This document shows positions 39,801-50,326 of a DNA stretch of 64,000 bases, in pieces (within the stretch, counting starts at the first letter, position 1; each line of letters begins with the position of its first letter). Position numbers and translations under genes: made by a program. The notes under the pieces were generated by a model, which was not told where the DNA came from, made no database searches, and saw nothing but the letters and a program-made list of their open reading frames with translations. Source of the stretch: Metellina segmentata (taxonomy: Eukaryota > Arthropoda > Arachnida > Araneae > Tetragnathidae); assembly GCA_947359465.1 (NCBI GenBank), contig OX375872.1, forward strand, positions 1,904,395 to 1,968,394. The letters run 5' to 3'.

Positions 39801-42030
39801 ATTTCTAAAATTGGAAAGAAAAAAGTTATAGAATTTTGGATCGTTTGGTAGATATCAAGTGCAAGGGAAAGCACTAATAGTATAGAACAGTGGAAAAGTT
39901 TTTATTTAATCCATATAATTATATTACAAATCATAGTTTGATTTACAAGGTCTCTATCCAATTGATATTTATCACTGAGTCAATATTTTTGGCAGCTGAA
40001 TAGAGATTCTTATTGTTCCAAAGTAACTATATAATAGAAAACTTATAAATGTGCTATCGAAGGCCCGCACCTGCCCCTCTCTGTGAATGCATCTATAGCC
40101 TCTACAGGTTGCCCATTGGAATGTAGAAGAAAGTGCCAATAAACCATTAGGAATTCTAAAATTGGAAAGAAAAAAGTTTTAGAATTTTGGATTGTTTGGG
40201 GATATTAAGTGGAAGGGAAAGCACTAATAGTACAGAACAGTGGAAAAGTTTTTATTTAATCGATAGAATTATATTACAAATCATAGTTTGATTTACAAGG
40301 TCTCTATTCAATTGATTTTTATCACTGAGCCAATATTTTTGGCAGCTGAATAGAGATCTTATTGTTCCAAAGTAATTATGTAATAGAAAAATTATAAATA
40401 TGCTATCGAAGGTCCGCGCCTGCCCCTCTCTGTGAAAGCCTCTAAAGGTTGCCCATTGGAATGTAGAAGAAAGTGCCAATAAACCATTATGATTTATAAA
40501 ATTGGAAACAAAAAAGTTATAGAATTTTGGATCGTTTGGGAGATATAAAGTTCAAGGGAAAGCACTAATAATATAGAACAGTGGAAAAGTTTTTATTTAA
40601 TCGATAGAATTATGTTACAAATCATAGTTTGATTTACAAGGTCTCTATCCAATTGATTTTTATCACTGAGTCAATATTTTTGGCAGCTGAATAGAGATTC
40701 TTATTGTTCCAAAGTAATTATTTAATAGAAAAATTATAAATGTGCTATCGAAGGCCCGCACCTGCCCCTCTCTGTGAATGCCTCTATAGCCTCTAAAGGT
40801 TGCCCATTGGAATGTAGAAGGATGTGCCAATAGACCATTAGGAATTCTAAAATTGGAAAGAAAAAGTTATGGAATTTTAGATCGTTTGGGAGATATCAAG
40901 TGCAAGGGAATGCACTAATAGTATAGAACAGTGGAAAAGTTTTTATTTAATCGATAGAATTATATTACAAATCATAGTTTGATTTACAAGGTCTCTATCC
41001 AATTGATTTTTATCACTGAGTCAATATTTTTGGCAGCTTAATAGAGATTCTTATTGTTCCAAAGTAACTATATAATAGAAAACTTATAAATGTGCTATCG
41101 AAGGCCCGCACCTGCCCCTCTCTGTGAATGCCTCTATAGCCTCTAAAGGTTGCCCATTGGAATGTAGAAGGATGTGCCAATAGACCATTAGGAATTCTAA
41201 AATTGGAAAGAAAAAGTTATAGAATTTTGGATCGTTTGGGAGATATCAAGTTCAAGGGAAAGCACTAATAATATAGAACAGTGGAAGAGTTTTTATTTAA
41301 TCGATAGAATTATGTTACAAATCATAGTTTGATTTACAAGGTCTCTATCCAATTGATTTTTATCACTGAGTCAATATTTTGGCAGCTGAATAGAGATTCT
41401 TATTGTTCCAAAGTAATTATTTAATAGAAAAATTATAAATGTGCTATCGAAGGTCCGCGCCTGCCCCTCTCTGTGAAAGCCTCTATAGCTTCTAAAGGTT
41501 GCCCATTGGAATGTAGAAGAAAGTGCCAATAAACCATTATGATTTCTAAAATTGGAAAGAAAAAAGTTATAGAATTTTGGATCGTTTGGTAGATATCAAG
41601 TGCAAGGGAAAGCACTAATAGTATAGAACAGTGGAAAAGTTTTTATTTAATGCATAGAATTATATTACAAATCATAGTTTGATTTACAAGGTCTCTATCC
41701 ATTTGATTTTTATCACTGAGTCAATATTTTTGGCTGCTGAATAGAGATTCTTATTGTTCCAAAGTAACTATATAATAGAAAACTTTTAAATGTGCTATCG
41801 AAGGTCCGCGCCTGCCCCTCTCTGTGAATGCCTCTATAGCCTCTAAATGTTGCCCATTGGAATGTAGAAGGATGTGCCAATAGACCATTAGGAATTCTAA
41901 AATTGGAAAGAAAAAGTTATAGAATTTTGGATCGTTTGGGGATATCAAGTGGAAGGGAAAGCACTAATAGTATAGAACAGTGGAAAAGCTTTTATTTAAT
42001 CGATAGAAATATATTACAAATCATAGTTTG
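30853..42030. repeat. Satellite 2 array (32 monomers of ~349 bp)
   Basis: Counting each AGTTTGATTTACAAGG-type start gives 33 boundaries from 30853 to 42025, hence 32 complete monomers of 340-352 bp, most of them 350. Each monomer is AT-rich but has a GC-richer core of about 70 bp around CCGCGCCTGCCCCTCTCTGT. Subfamilies differ by a 9-bp direct duplication in the core (CCTCTATAGCCTCTAAAGG versus CCTCTAAAGG), by GAAAGCC versus GAATGCC, and by GGTCCGCGCC versus GGCCCGCACC. The 60-75 residue reading frames that recur on the minus strand are by-products of the repeat: they stop within a monomer and the period is not a multiple of three. Satellite 2 has no visible overall similarity to satellites 1 or 3. 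Confidence 0.97.
34860..39060. repeat. Satellite 2 higher-order repeat, 2,100 bp (six monomers), two copies
   Basis: Private variants recur exactly 2100 bp apart. GGATGGGCCAATAG occurs at about 35579 and 37679, the altered boundary CATAGTATGATTTAC at 35731 and 37831, and the TATACCATTAGG form at about 34889 and 36989. The two six-monomer copies are almost identical, whereas monomers within a copy differ more. This indicates a recent block duplication. Confidence 0.88.
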
Positions 42031-43400
42031 TCAAAAAGAGCCTTTTTAATTATTTTTTTATAGCTTAGAAAATGTAATCAATATAATCTGGGGAACAATA
42101 GTATAAACTCATTATGAATTTCACAAAATCGAAGGTGATTGGAATCAAAATAATCGCATTTAAAATTAAAATGTGCAAATAAATTTTTACTAGTAACTCA
42201 CAATTCAAAGTTTAGACAAGTAAATAAAAAACAGAATACTGTTCTAGGTACAATACGAGTGGATTGCTGTAAAAAAATTACAAGCAGCAGAAAAATGCCT
42301 AGAAATGTCATAAACTTTTAGGCCCTCCAAAAGAATGTAATCAAGAATTGATTATGGGAAACTTAAACGAATTGCATTCTAGTGGGAGAATGGAATTCTA
42401 AAAACTCCTCCTCGTCGTCTTCCCACCATGGGATTAGGACGTATTATGATTCGTCACTCCACAACGGATGTCTTCTCTGTACGATACTTTCTGATGGAAG
42501 GGGATTTTTAAAATAGAGTCATTCCCCAACAGAATGCTGAACACTGGTTATCTTCTTCAACTTAACTATTTCAAGACCATTAGGCAATTACTAACTCGTC
42601 TGTTGCTGTGTAAACATCTTCTCCTGCAACAAAAGAAAAAAAGAGGCACGACTAATTTGCACTTTCCCCAGTGGCAACATCCACACTAACCCCTCCAGTG
42701 AATTTATGAAGTATAAGTGCAGACCAACTCTTGTAAAAAACAAATGGCAAGTAATTGGTGTTAAACAGAAAGTTATAAACTAATTCGATGAAAAAGTAAA
42801 AAAGACGTGGGTACTATTAATGAATGTTCTTGAATTTTACTTCCAACTTGATCCACCAAGTGGAATTCACAGATGTGCTTTTAAACCTTCCCTGGAAGTT
42901 CTGCCTCGCTTCAGCACATTCTAGTGGCAAAAGTATGAAAGTGTCGATTGCATGCCCTGGATGGCCGCTCAGTGAATTCTCCAATAGCCTTACCCCACTT
43001 TACCCTACTGTAAAGTACTTTGAAATATTATAGTATAAGGTACTTAAAACATTTTCAGGCATTTACTTTCGTGTCCAAAAAATGATAGATTTTTAGTTAG
43101 AAGACTGAAAATAGTAGGAATGGAAAAAGTAAAAGGCAATTCAAAGTCAACTTTAGTTGTAGGAAAATATTTAATCAAATTTTTATCAAAAAGAAACCCT
43201 TGTTTTTAAAATGGTTGTTATTGGGTTTTATGACACAATTTCTAAAATTCCTCTGAAACATCTGCAGTAAATGACGGTCGAATATTGATTAAATTTTAGA
43301 TATATTATACCTCTACATACATTTATAGAAAACAAGTTTTGTTTTGATTTTCCTCTTCTGTAGGTTCATTTTGGAATGGAATTAGCAATGTAAATACACA
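42031..43400. other. Unrecognised single-copy-looking spacer
   Basis: Satellite 2 stops at 42030 and AT-rich sequence without tandem structure follows. A forward frame of 69 codons (42824-43033) begins MFLNFTSN, but it has no family signature, splice context or composition that would support a gene. I see no RNA gene or recognisable transposon here. Remnants of decayed mobile elements are possible. Confidence 0.5.
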
Positions 43401-43532
43401 GATTCAAAAATGAAATTGCAGCTCTCAAAACGATCGATGATTCGGAGCATTCAAAAATCGCCTCGTTTGAATGTGACTAGAAGGTTAATATTTTTCAATC
43501 GAATCAGAAAACCATGCCTTTTTTATTTCCAG

Positions 43533-43664
43533 ATTAGCTCTACTGCAGAGTCGAAACCAGAGAAAAAGGAATCATTTGTCCAAACGTCTCTAGGGCTTGT
43601 GAAATATCCTAACATGAGGAAGAAGACATTTGTTTTACTAATATCTTGGTATGTAGATTCCTGT
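43533..43664 (+). pseudogene. Possible SLC22-type organic ion transporter exon fragment
   Basis: A pyrimidine-rich stretch ending TTTTTTATTTCCAG (43519-43532) resembles a 3' splice site. The frame after it reads ISSTAESKPEKKESF and then KYPNMRKKTFVLLISWYVDS. This resembles the region before the seventh membrane segment of SLC22 (organic cation/anion) transporters, where known members have a P-x-[LM]-R-[KR]-[KR]-T-[FL] stretch, a hydrophobic run and W-[FY]-x-[DN]-S. The frame stops at TAA (43665-43667), just before the next conserved residues would be expected. A GTATGT donor-like site lies at 43649, so either the exon ends there or the exon is truncated. No other transporter exon is found nearby, so a relic or a duplicated exon is more likely than a working gene. 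The assignment rests on remembered family motifs. Confidence 0.42.
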
Positions 43665-43682
43665 TAATGTATTAAGTATATT

Positions 43683-43754
43683 AATGTAATAAAAAATATT
43701 TTAATGCACTAAGCAATCAATGTAATAAAAAATATTTTAATGCACTAAGCAATC
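43683..43754. repeat. Two-copy 36-bp tandem duplication
   Basis: The segment AATGTAATAAAAAATATTTT followed by AATGCACTAAGCAATC occurs at 43683 and again directly at 43719, with no difference that I can see. It begins only 16 bp after the stop that ends the transporter-like frame. It looks like a recent local slippage or unequal-exchange duplication. Confidence 0.9.
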
Positions 43755-43794
43755 AATTTTTAATAACTTTTGTCAATTTTAATCAGTTATTTCT

Positions 43795-43795
<1 letters not shown>

Positions 43796-43828
<33 letters not shown>
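43796..43828. repeat. (TA)n/(CA)n microsatellite
   Basis: An alternating TA tract passes directly into CA repeats and then into the left end of the Tc1-like element. Tc1/mariner elements insert at TA dinucleotides, so a TA tract is a natural target. The exact target duplication cannot be defined because the tract is repetitive. Confidence 0.95.
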
Positions 43829-44836
43829 TACTGGCCACCGTAAATGCAACACCCTGAAGGAAGCATGCAAATAATATGAAATTTACAACATGCGCATTAG
43901 CGGAGGTGAGATATGCAAATGATTAGAATTTCAGTGCAGACTCGCATCACACACGCCTGTGGCGCCACTTCAAAGCGCTATTTAAGGCTTGGAGATTTCG
44001 ACGTCTTCAAGTACGGCAATTGTGTTTTTCTTGTGGTTTTTTCAAAAAAACGATCAATTATGCCTCGTAGAAAACAGCGATCATCTTTTGATCAAGTATC
44101 CGAGTTCAACAGAGGAAGGACAGTGGCCTACCGAGATTGTGGATTATCTTTCAGGGAAATCGGCAGTCGTGTAGGACGAAACCAAACAACTGTAATGCGG
44201 ATATGTGATCGTTGGATGCAGGAGGGTACGACGGACCGACGTGTTCGATCGCATCCACCTCAGTGCACCACTTCACGTGATGACAGGCATATTGTGCGTA
44301 TGGCAGTGACGGATCGCTCAGCCACATCACGAACCATAGCACAGCAGATTCAGTCTGCAACGCATCATCCAGTGTCTGCGCGTACCATTTGACGCCGTTT
44401 ACAGCAGAGTGCTCTGTCCGCAAGACGTCCATTGCTTCGTCTACCCTTGACGCAGAACCACAGACGTCACCGCCGCCAATGGTGCGATGAAAGAAGGATG
44501 TGGACGGCAGAATGGAATGAAATTGTCTTTACTGACTAGTCACGCTTCTGTCTGCAACACCACGATGGTCGGATTCCAGTCTGGAGACACCGTAGAGAGA
44601 GGATGCTGAACAGATACGTTATGCACCGCCACATTGGTCCTGCACCGGGTATTATGGTATGGGGCGGTATTGGATATCACTGTCGCACTCCTCTAGCACG
44701 TATTGCCGGTACTTTAAACAGCCAGCGCTACATCTTTGAGGTGTTGGAGCCAGTTGTCCTTCCTTACCTTCAGGGCTTGCCCACAGCCATATTTCAACAG
44801 GATAATGCGCGACCACACGTGGCACGCAAGAAATGA
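43829..44836 (+). mobile_element. Tc1-like DNA transposon, left end plus truncated transposase
   Basis: The left end reads TACTGGCCACCGTAAATGCA, which has the form typical of terminal inverted repeats of Tc1-like elements in arthropods. A ~230-bp leader with AT-rich and TATA-like sequence (TATTTAAGGC near 43979) precedes the transposase frame. The right part is missing: similarity stops at about 44830, shortly after the second catalytic aspartate, and unrelated AT-rich sequence follows. No right terminal repeat is seen before the next array. The element is therefore a non-autonomous relic. Confidence 0.85.
44060..44836 (+). pseudogene. Tc1-like transposase, two in-frame stops and lost C-terminus
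   Basis: The enzyme cuts and pastes the transposon using a DDE-type RNase H-fold active site in the nucleus. I chose ATG 44060 (MPRRKQRSSF) because the DNA-binding domain starts there; the same frame is open upstream to 43913. Residues 1-110 hold the paired helix-turn-helix domain (LSFREIGSRVGRNQTTVMRI) and a basic GRPR-like linker. One frame continues to 44836 with no frameshift, but TGA at 44390-44392 (codon 111) and TAG at 44537-44539 (codon 160) interrupt it. The TAG directly follows the first catalytic aspartate (FTD, codon 159). The second is in IFQQDNARPH (codon 248). The frame ends at codon 258, so the third acidic residue and about 80 residues are missing compared with the usual ~340. 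The TGA precedes CGC and fits CpG decay of an arginine codon. Confidence 0.9.
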
Positions 44837-45406
44837 CTTATGATATTTTTATATTTTTTAAATTGTTGTTTGTAATAAATATTTACCTGTCAAAGGTAGT
44901 TGCAGCTTTTGCGCACTCCTCTGTCAGTGTTTTGTTATTATTATTTTTTTTTGAATAAGTTATTTCCATGTATTCACTTCTCACGAATAAATCCTTCAAG
45001 AAAAGTTATATAGTAAGATGAAGGGGATTTATTACTATCAACAGCTACACCACCGATGACTTGCTCTATTTCGTCATTTCCTCTGAGTCATTGGTGTTGG
45101 CGTTTCGTTGAACTAAGTGGGTAGCGGAATTTGATACGATCTTCTGACTTGGTTTTGCCGGTCTCCCAGTTGTTGCTGCTGGTTTGATTAAAATTTTATT
45201 ATTTCAATCTTTTGTTTTATATATTTGCTTTTAATGGTGTTTGGGGGAGTATATGAGCAATTTCTTAGCGTTTTGCGGCTCATATTCGTAGAAAACACCA
45301 TATTGTGTTGTATGGGTCAGGCTCTTCCCTGATGACGCCCTGATCCACCAACACTTTCATTTTCAATAAATTCCTTTTGGTTCTAATTTTTTAAATTTCC
45401 TCTAAA
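44837..45406. other. Unrecognised AT-rich stretch between Tc1 remnants
   Basis: This stretch contains poly-T and TTA runs (about 44936-44954) and a somewhat GC-richer section (about 45050-45360). It holds no reading frame with a recognisable product. On the minus strand the sequence starting TGTTGGTGGATCAGGG could suggest an LTR end, but no paired LTR or primer-binding site is visible. Its origin is unknown. Confidence 0.5.
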
Positions 45407-45437
45407 ATATATGTATATATATATATATATATATATA
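45407..45437. repeat. (AT)n microsatellite
   Basis: An alternating AT tract with one G interruption. As with the tract at 43796, it lies near a Tc1-like remnant, but no terminal repeat abuts it. Confidence 0.95.
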
Positions 45438-45643
45438 CTGTCAATTTTAAATTCTATTAATATCAATATATCAATTTAAAACAGTAACAAGACATTTTAA
45501 AATCGTTATGATGCCAATTTTAAAAGATTTTCAAGTTTTCAGATTAGAGAAGACTAGCGCACATGAAAAATGTTCTAACATTACTGTTTGTGCTGTGAAA
45601 GAATCATAAGAAATAAATGAAATGGAACAAATTTCCAGAACAA

Positions 45644-46046
45644 TCAAACGAAAATAATGCTGAATACCTCTATTTTGTGCATGGGCCACGCGCAGCGGTG
45701 AGACATCAAATAATACAGATTATGAATGTCACGCTGAGGAATGGTCTTTCAGATGGCCAGACGAGCGGAACGAGCGAGTCGCCAACCGATGTCATCTCAG
45801 CCTTGCTCAATATGTAACATATCAGGGGAACGTGCAGGCCATGAAAGAACCAGTAATGCACTGAAGAAAGCTCGTACATTCCGAGCAGCACGTGTGGACG
45901 TCTTGCTGAAATATAGCTGTGTTGCACGAAGGGTAAGACCACTTTCCTGATGCGCTGTTCCCCCCCAATATGGCAGAATCGTCCATGATATCCAATAGAC
46001 TCCAGGCGTTCGTCCAGTATGACGTTGAAAGAAACACTCCGCGCAC
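45644..46046 (-). pseudogene. Decayed Tc1-like transposase, C-terminal part
   Basis: Read on the minus strand, three frames together show the C-terminal half of a Tc1-like transposase: a GRTPGV segment, then TAIFQQD with the second catalytic aspartate (45900-45902), then ARNVRAFFSALLVLSWPARS leading to SPD and a conserved IE pair (Glu codon 45806-45808), and finally IPQRDIHNLYYLMSHR near the end (stop 45644-45646). The aspartate and glutamate codons lie 94 nt apart, against 105 expected for the usual 34-residue spacing. About 11 nt are therefore missing, part of them just after the QQD motif where the following N-A-R residues are absent. Stops interrupt the tail at least twice. Orientation is opposite to the element at 43829, so this is a separate insertion and not the missing end of that one. 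Confidence 0.82.
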
Positions 46047-46060
46047 CTCTGTAATAGATG

Positions 46061-46312
46061 AGGGATGTATGGAATTTCCAAATTATCAATCTTAGGTAGG
46101 GTCAAACTTTTCAGTCAAAAGAGTTTTATTAAAAAATGATTGGAATGAAACGATTGGATCCATTTGTTTATTATATTGAATTCATTTCCAATCCCTTTCA
46201 TTATGCAAATCGGAAGGATTATTCCCTTTTTTTGTATCGAAGAAACAAAAATGGTACTCCGATAAAATGTGTCAACAAATAAATAAACCATTTTTTAAGA
46301 AAAGTGTAATGC
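46061..46312. other. AT-rich spacer before satellite 3
   Basis: I see no gene, RNA or transposon terminus. The sequence is AT-rich with short homopolymers and ends in GCAGTGCGAT, whose GCGAT matches the end of a satellite 3 monomer. Confidence 0.6.
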
Positions 46313-49300
46313 AGTGCGATGGGGGGGGGAGTATAACTCTCCTAGTGGTTGACTCAACGAGCTGTTAATAGCAAAACTGAACCAATCGGGATGATCACTA
46401 GGACGACTAGATGGTTATTATATAAACATATCTGAATTACGAGATATACGAGCGATGAGTATTACCCTCCTGGTGGTTGACTCGACAAGGTGTCAATAGC
46501 AAAACTGAACCGATCGGGATGATCACTAGGACGATTAGATGGTCATCATAAAAACATATCTGAATGACGAGATATACCAGCGATGAGTGTAACCCTCCTG
46601 GTGGTTGACTCGACGAGGTGTCAATAGAAAAATTGAACCGATCGGGATAATCACTAGGAAGACTACATGGTCATCATAATAACATATCTGCATGACGATA
46701 TATACGAGCGATGAGTATAACCCTCCTGGTGGTTTACTCGACGTGGTGTCAATAGCAAAACTGAACCGATCGGGATGATCACTAGGACGACTAGATGGTC
46801 ATCATAAAAACATATCTGAATGACGAGATATACGAGCGATGAGTATTACCCTCCTGGTGGTTTACTCGACGAGGTGTCAATACCAAAACTGAACCGATCG
46901 GAATGATCACTAGGACGACTAGATGGTCATCATAATAACATATCTTAATTACGAGATATACGAGCGATGAGTATAACTCTCCTGGTGTTTGACTCGACGA
47001 GGTGTCAATAGCAAAATTGAAACGATCGGGATGATCACTAGGAAGGCTAGATGGTCATCATATAAACATATCTGAATTACGAGATATACCAGCGATGAGT
47101 GTAACCCTCCTGGTGGTTGACTCGACGAGGTGTCAATAGAAAAATTGAACCGATCGGGATAATCACTAGGAAGACTACATGGTCATCATAATAACATATC
47201 TGCATGACGATATATACGAGCGATGAGTATAACCCTCCTGGTGGTTTACTCGACGTGGTGTCAATAGCAAAACTGAACCGATCGGGATGATCACTAGGAC
47301 GACTAGATGGTCATCATAAAAACATATCTGAATGACGAGATATACGAGCGATGAGTATTACCCTCCTGGTGGTTTACTCGACGAGGTGTCAATACCAAAA
47401 CTGAACCGATCGGAATGATCACTAGGACGACTAGATGGTCATCATAATAACATATCTTAATTACGAGATATACGAGCGATGAGTATAACTCTCCTGGTGT
47501 TTGACTCGACGAGGTGTCAATAGCAAAATTGAAACGATCGGGATGATCACTAGGAAGGCTAGATGGTCATCATATAAACATATCTGAATTACGAGATATA
47601 CGAGCGATGAGTATTACCCTCCTGGTGGTTGACTCGACAAGGTGTCAATAGCAAAACTGAACCGATCGGGATGATCACTAGGACGATTAGATGGTCATCA
47701 TAAAAACATATCTGAATGACGAGATATACCAGCGATGAGTGTAACCCTCCTGGTGGTTGACTCGACAAGGTGTCAATACCAAAACTGAACCGATCGGGAT
47801 GATCACTAGGACGATTAGATGGTCATCATAAAAACATATCTGAATGACGAGATATACCAGCGATGAGTGTAACCCTCCTGGTGGTTGACTCGACGAGGTG
47901 TCAATAGCAAAATTGAACCGATCGGGATAATCACTAGGAAGACTACATGGTCATCATAATAACATATCTGCATGACGATATATACGAGCGATGAGTATAA
48001 CCCTCCTGGTGGTTTACTCGACGTGGTGTCAATAGCAAAACTGAACCGATCGGGATGATCACTAGGACGACTAGATGGTCATCATAAAAACATATCTGAA
48101 TGACGAGATATACGAGCGATGAGTATTACCCTCCTGGTGGTTTACTCGACGAGGTGTCAATACCAAAACTGAACCGATCGGAATGATCACTAGGACGACT
48201 AGATGGTCATCATAATAACATATCTGAATGACGAGATATACGAGCGATGAGTATAACTCTCCTGGTGGTTGACTCGACGAGGTGTCAATAGCAAAATTGA
48301 ACCGATCGGGAAGATTACTAGGAAGACTAGATGGTCATCATAAAAACATATCTGAATGACGAGATATACGAGCGATGAGTATTACCCTCCTGGTGGTTGA
48401 CTCGACGAGGTGTCAATAGCAAAATTGAACCGATCGGGAAGATTACTAGGAAGACTAGATGGTCATCATAAAAACATATCTGAATGACGATATATACGAG
48501 CGATGAGTATAACCCTCCTGGTGGTTTACTCGACGTGGTGTCAATAGCAAAACTCAACCGATCGGGATGATCACTAGGACGACTAGATGGTCATCATAAA
48601 AACATATCTGAATGACGAGATATACGAGCGATGAGTATTACCCTCCTGGTGGTTGACTCGACGAGGTGTCAATAGCAAAATTGAACCGATCGGGAAGATT
48701 ACTAGGAAGACTAGATGGTCATCATAAAAACATATCTGAATGACGAGATATACGAGCGATGAGTATTACCCTCCTGGTGGTTGACTCGACGAGGTGTCAA
48801 TAGCAAAATTGAACCGATCGGGAAGATTACTAGGAAGACTAGATGGTCATCATAATAACATATCTGAATGACGAGATATACGAGCGATGAGTATAACTCT
48901 CCTGGTGGTTGACTCGACGAGGTGTCAATAGCAAAATTGAACCGATCGGGAAGATTACTAGGAAGACTAGATGGTCATCATAAAAACATATCTGAATGAC
49001 AAGATATACGAGCGATGAGTATTACCCTCCTGGTGGTTGACTCGACGTGCTGTCAATAGCAAAACTGAACCGATCGGGATGATCACTAGGACGACTAGAT
49101 GGTCATCATAAAAACATATCTGAATGACGAGATATACGAGCGATGAGTATTACCCTCCTGGTGGTTGACTCGACGAGGTGTCAATAGCAAAATTGAACCG
49201 ATCGGGAAGATTACTAGGAAGACTAGATGGTCATCATAAAAACATATCTGAATGACGAGATATACGAGCGATGAGTATTACCCTCCTGGTGGTTGACTCG

Positions 49301-50326
49301 ACGAGGTGTCAATAGCAAAACTGAACCGATCGGGATGATCACTAGGAAGACTAGATGGTCATCATAAAAACATATCTGAATGACGAGATATACGAGCGAT
49401 GAGTATTACCCTCCTGGTGGTTGACTCGACGAGGTGTCAATACCAAAACTGAACCGATCGGAATGATCACTAGGACGACTAGATGGTCATCATAATAACA
49501 TATCTTAATTACGAGATATACGAGCGATGAGTATAACTCTCCTGGTGTTTGACTCGACGAGGTGTCAATAGCAAAATTGAAACGATCGGGATGATCACTA
49601 GGAAGGCTAGATGGTCATCATATAAACATATCTGAATTACGAGATATACGAGCGATGAGTATTACCCTCCTTGTGGTTGACTCAACAAGGTGTCAATAGC
49701 AAAACTGAACCGATCGGGATGATCACTAGGACGATTAGATGGTCATCATAAAAACATATCTGAATGACGAGATATACCAGCGATGAGTGTAACCCTCCTG
49801 GTGGTTGACTCAACGAGGTGTCAATAGCAAAATTGAACCGATCGGGATAATCACTAGGAAGACTACATGGTCATCATAATAACATATCTGCATGACGATA
49901 TATACGAGCGATGAGTATAACCCTCCTGGTGGTTTACTCGACGTGGTGTCAATAGCAAAACTGAACCGATCGGGATGATCACTAGGACGACTAGATGGTC
50001 ATCATAAAAACATATCTGAATGACGAGATATACGAGCGATGAGTATTACCCTCCTGGTGGTTTACTCGACGAGGTGTCAATACCAAAACTGAACCGATCG
50101 GAATGATCACTAGGACGACTAGATGGTCATCATAATAACATATCTGAATGACGAGATATACGAGCGATGAGTATAACTCTCCTGGTGGTTGACTCGACGA
50201 GGTGTCAATAGCAAAATTGAACCGATCGGGAAGATTACTAGGAAGACTAGATGGTCATCATAAAAACATATCTGAATGACGAGATATACGAGCGATGAGT
50301 ATTACCCTCCTGGTGGTTGACTCGAC

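Noticed and set aside
30961..41948. Recurrent 60-75 residue minus-strand frames in satellite 2 (with EAIEAFTERGRRGPS-like wording)
   Set aside because: They repeat only because the monomer repeats. Each stops within a monomer, the ~349-bp period breaks the frame, and alternative versions appear in different frames in subfamilies with the 9-bp indel.
42824..43033. 69-codon forward frame beginning MFLNFTSN
   Set aside because: No family resemblance, composition like its AT-rich surroundings, and no splice or promoter evidence.
43410..43532. Upstream part of the 85-codon frame as coding exon
   Set aside because: Its residues (MKLQLSKRSMIRS and onward) do not resemble SLC22 proteins. It is most simply intron or leader before the acceptor-like site at 43532. 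A second frame here (FKNEIAALKTIDDSEH) looks protein-like but lacks a start and ends at a TAG.
44151..44432. 93-codon minus-strand frame opposite the Tc1 transposase
   Set aside because: It is the antisense shadow of the transposase coding sequence.
44837..45400. Solo LTR on the minus strand starting TGTTGGTGGATC
   Set aside because: No matching 3' end, target duplication, primer-binding site or second copy could be seen.
48327..48557. 76-residue minus-strand frame in satellite 3
   Set aside because: It spans almost two monomers and reads the same satellite sequence in two frames. There is no domain or start context.
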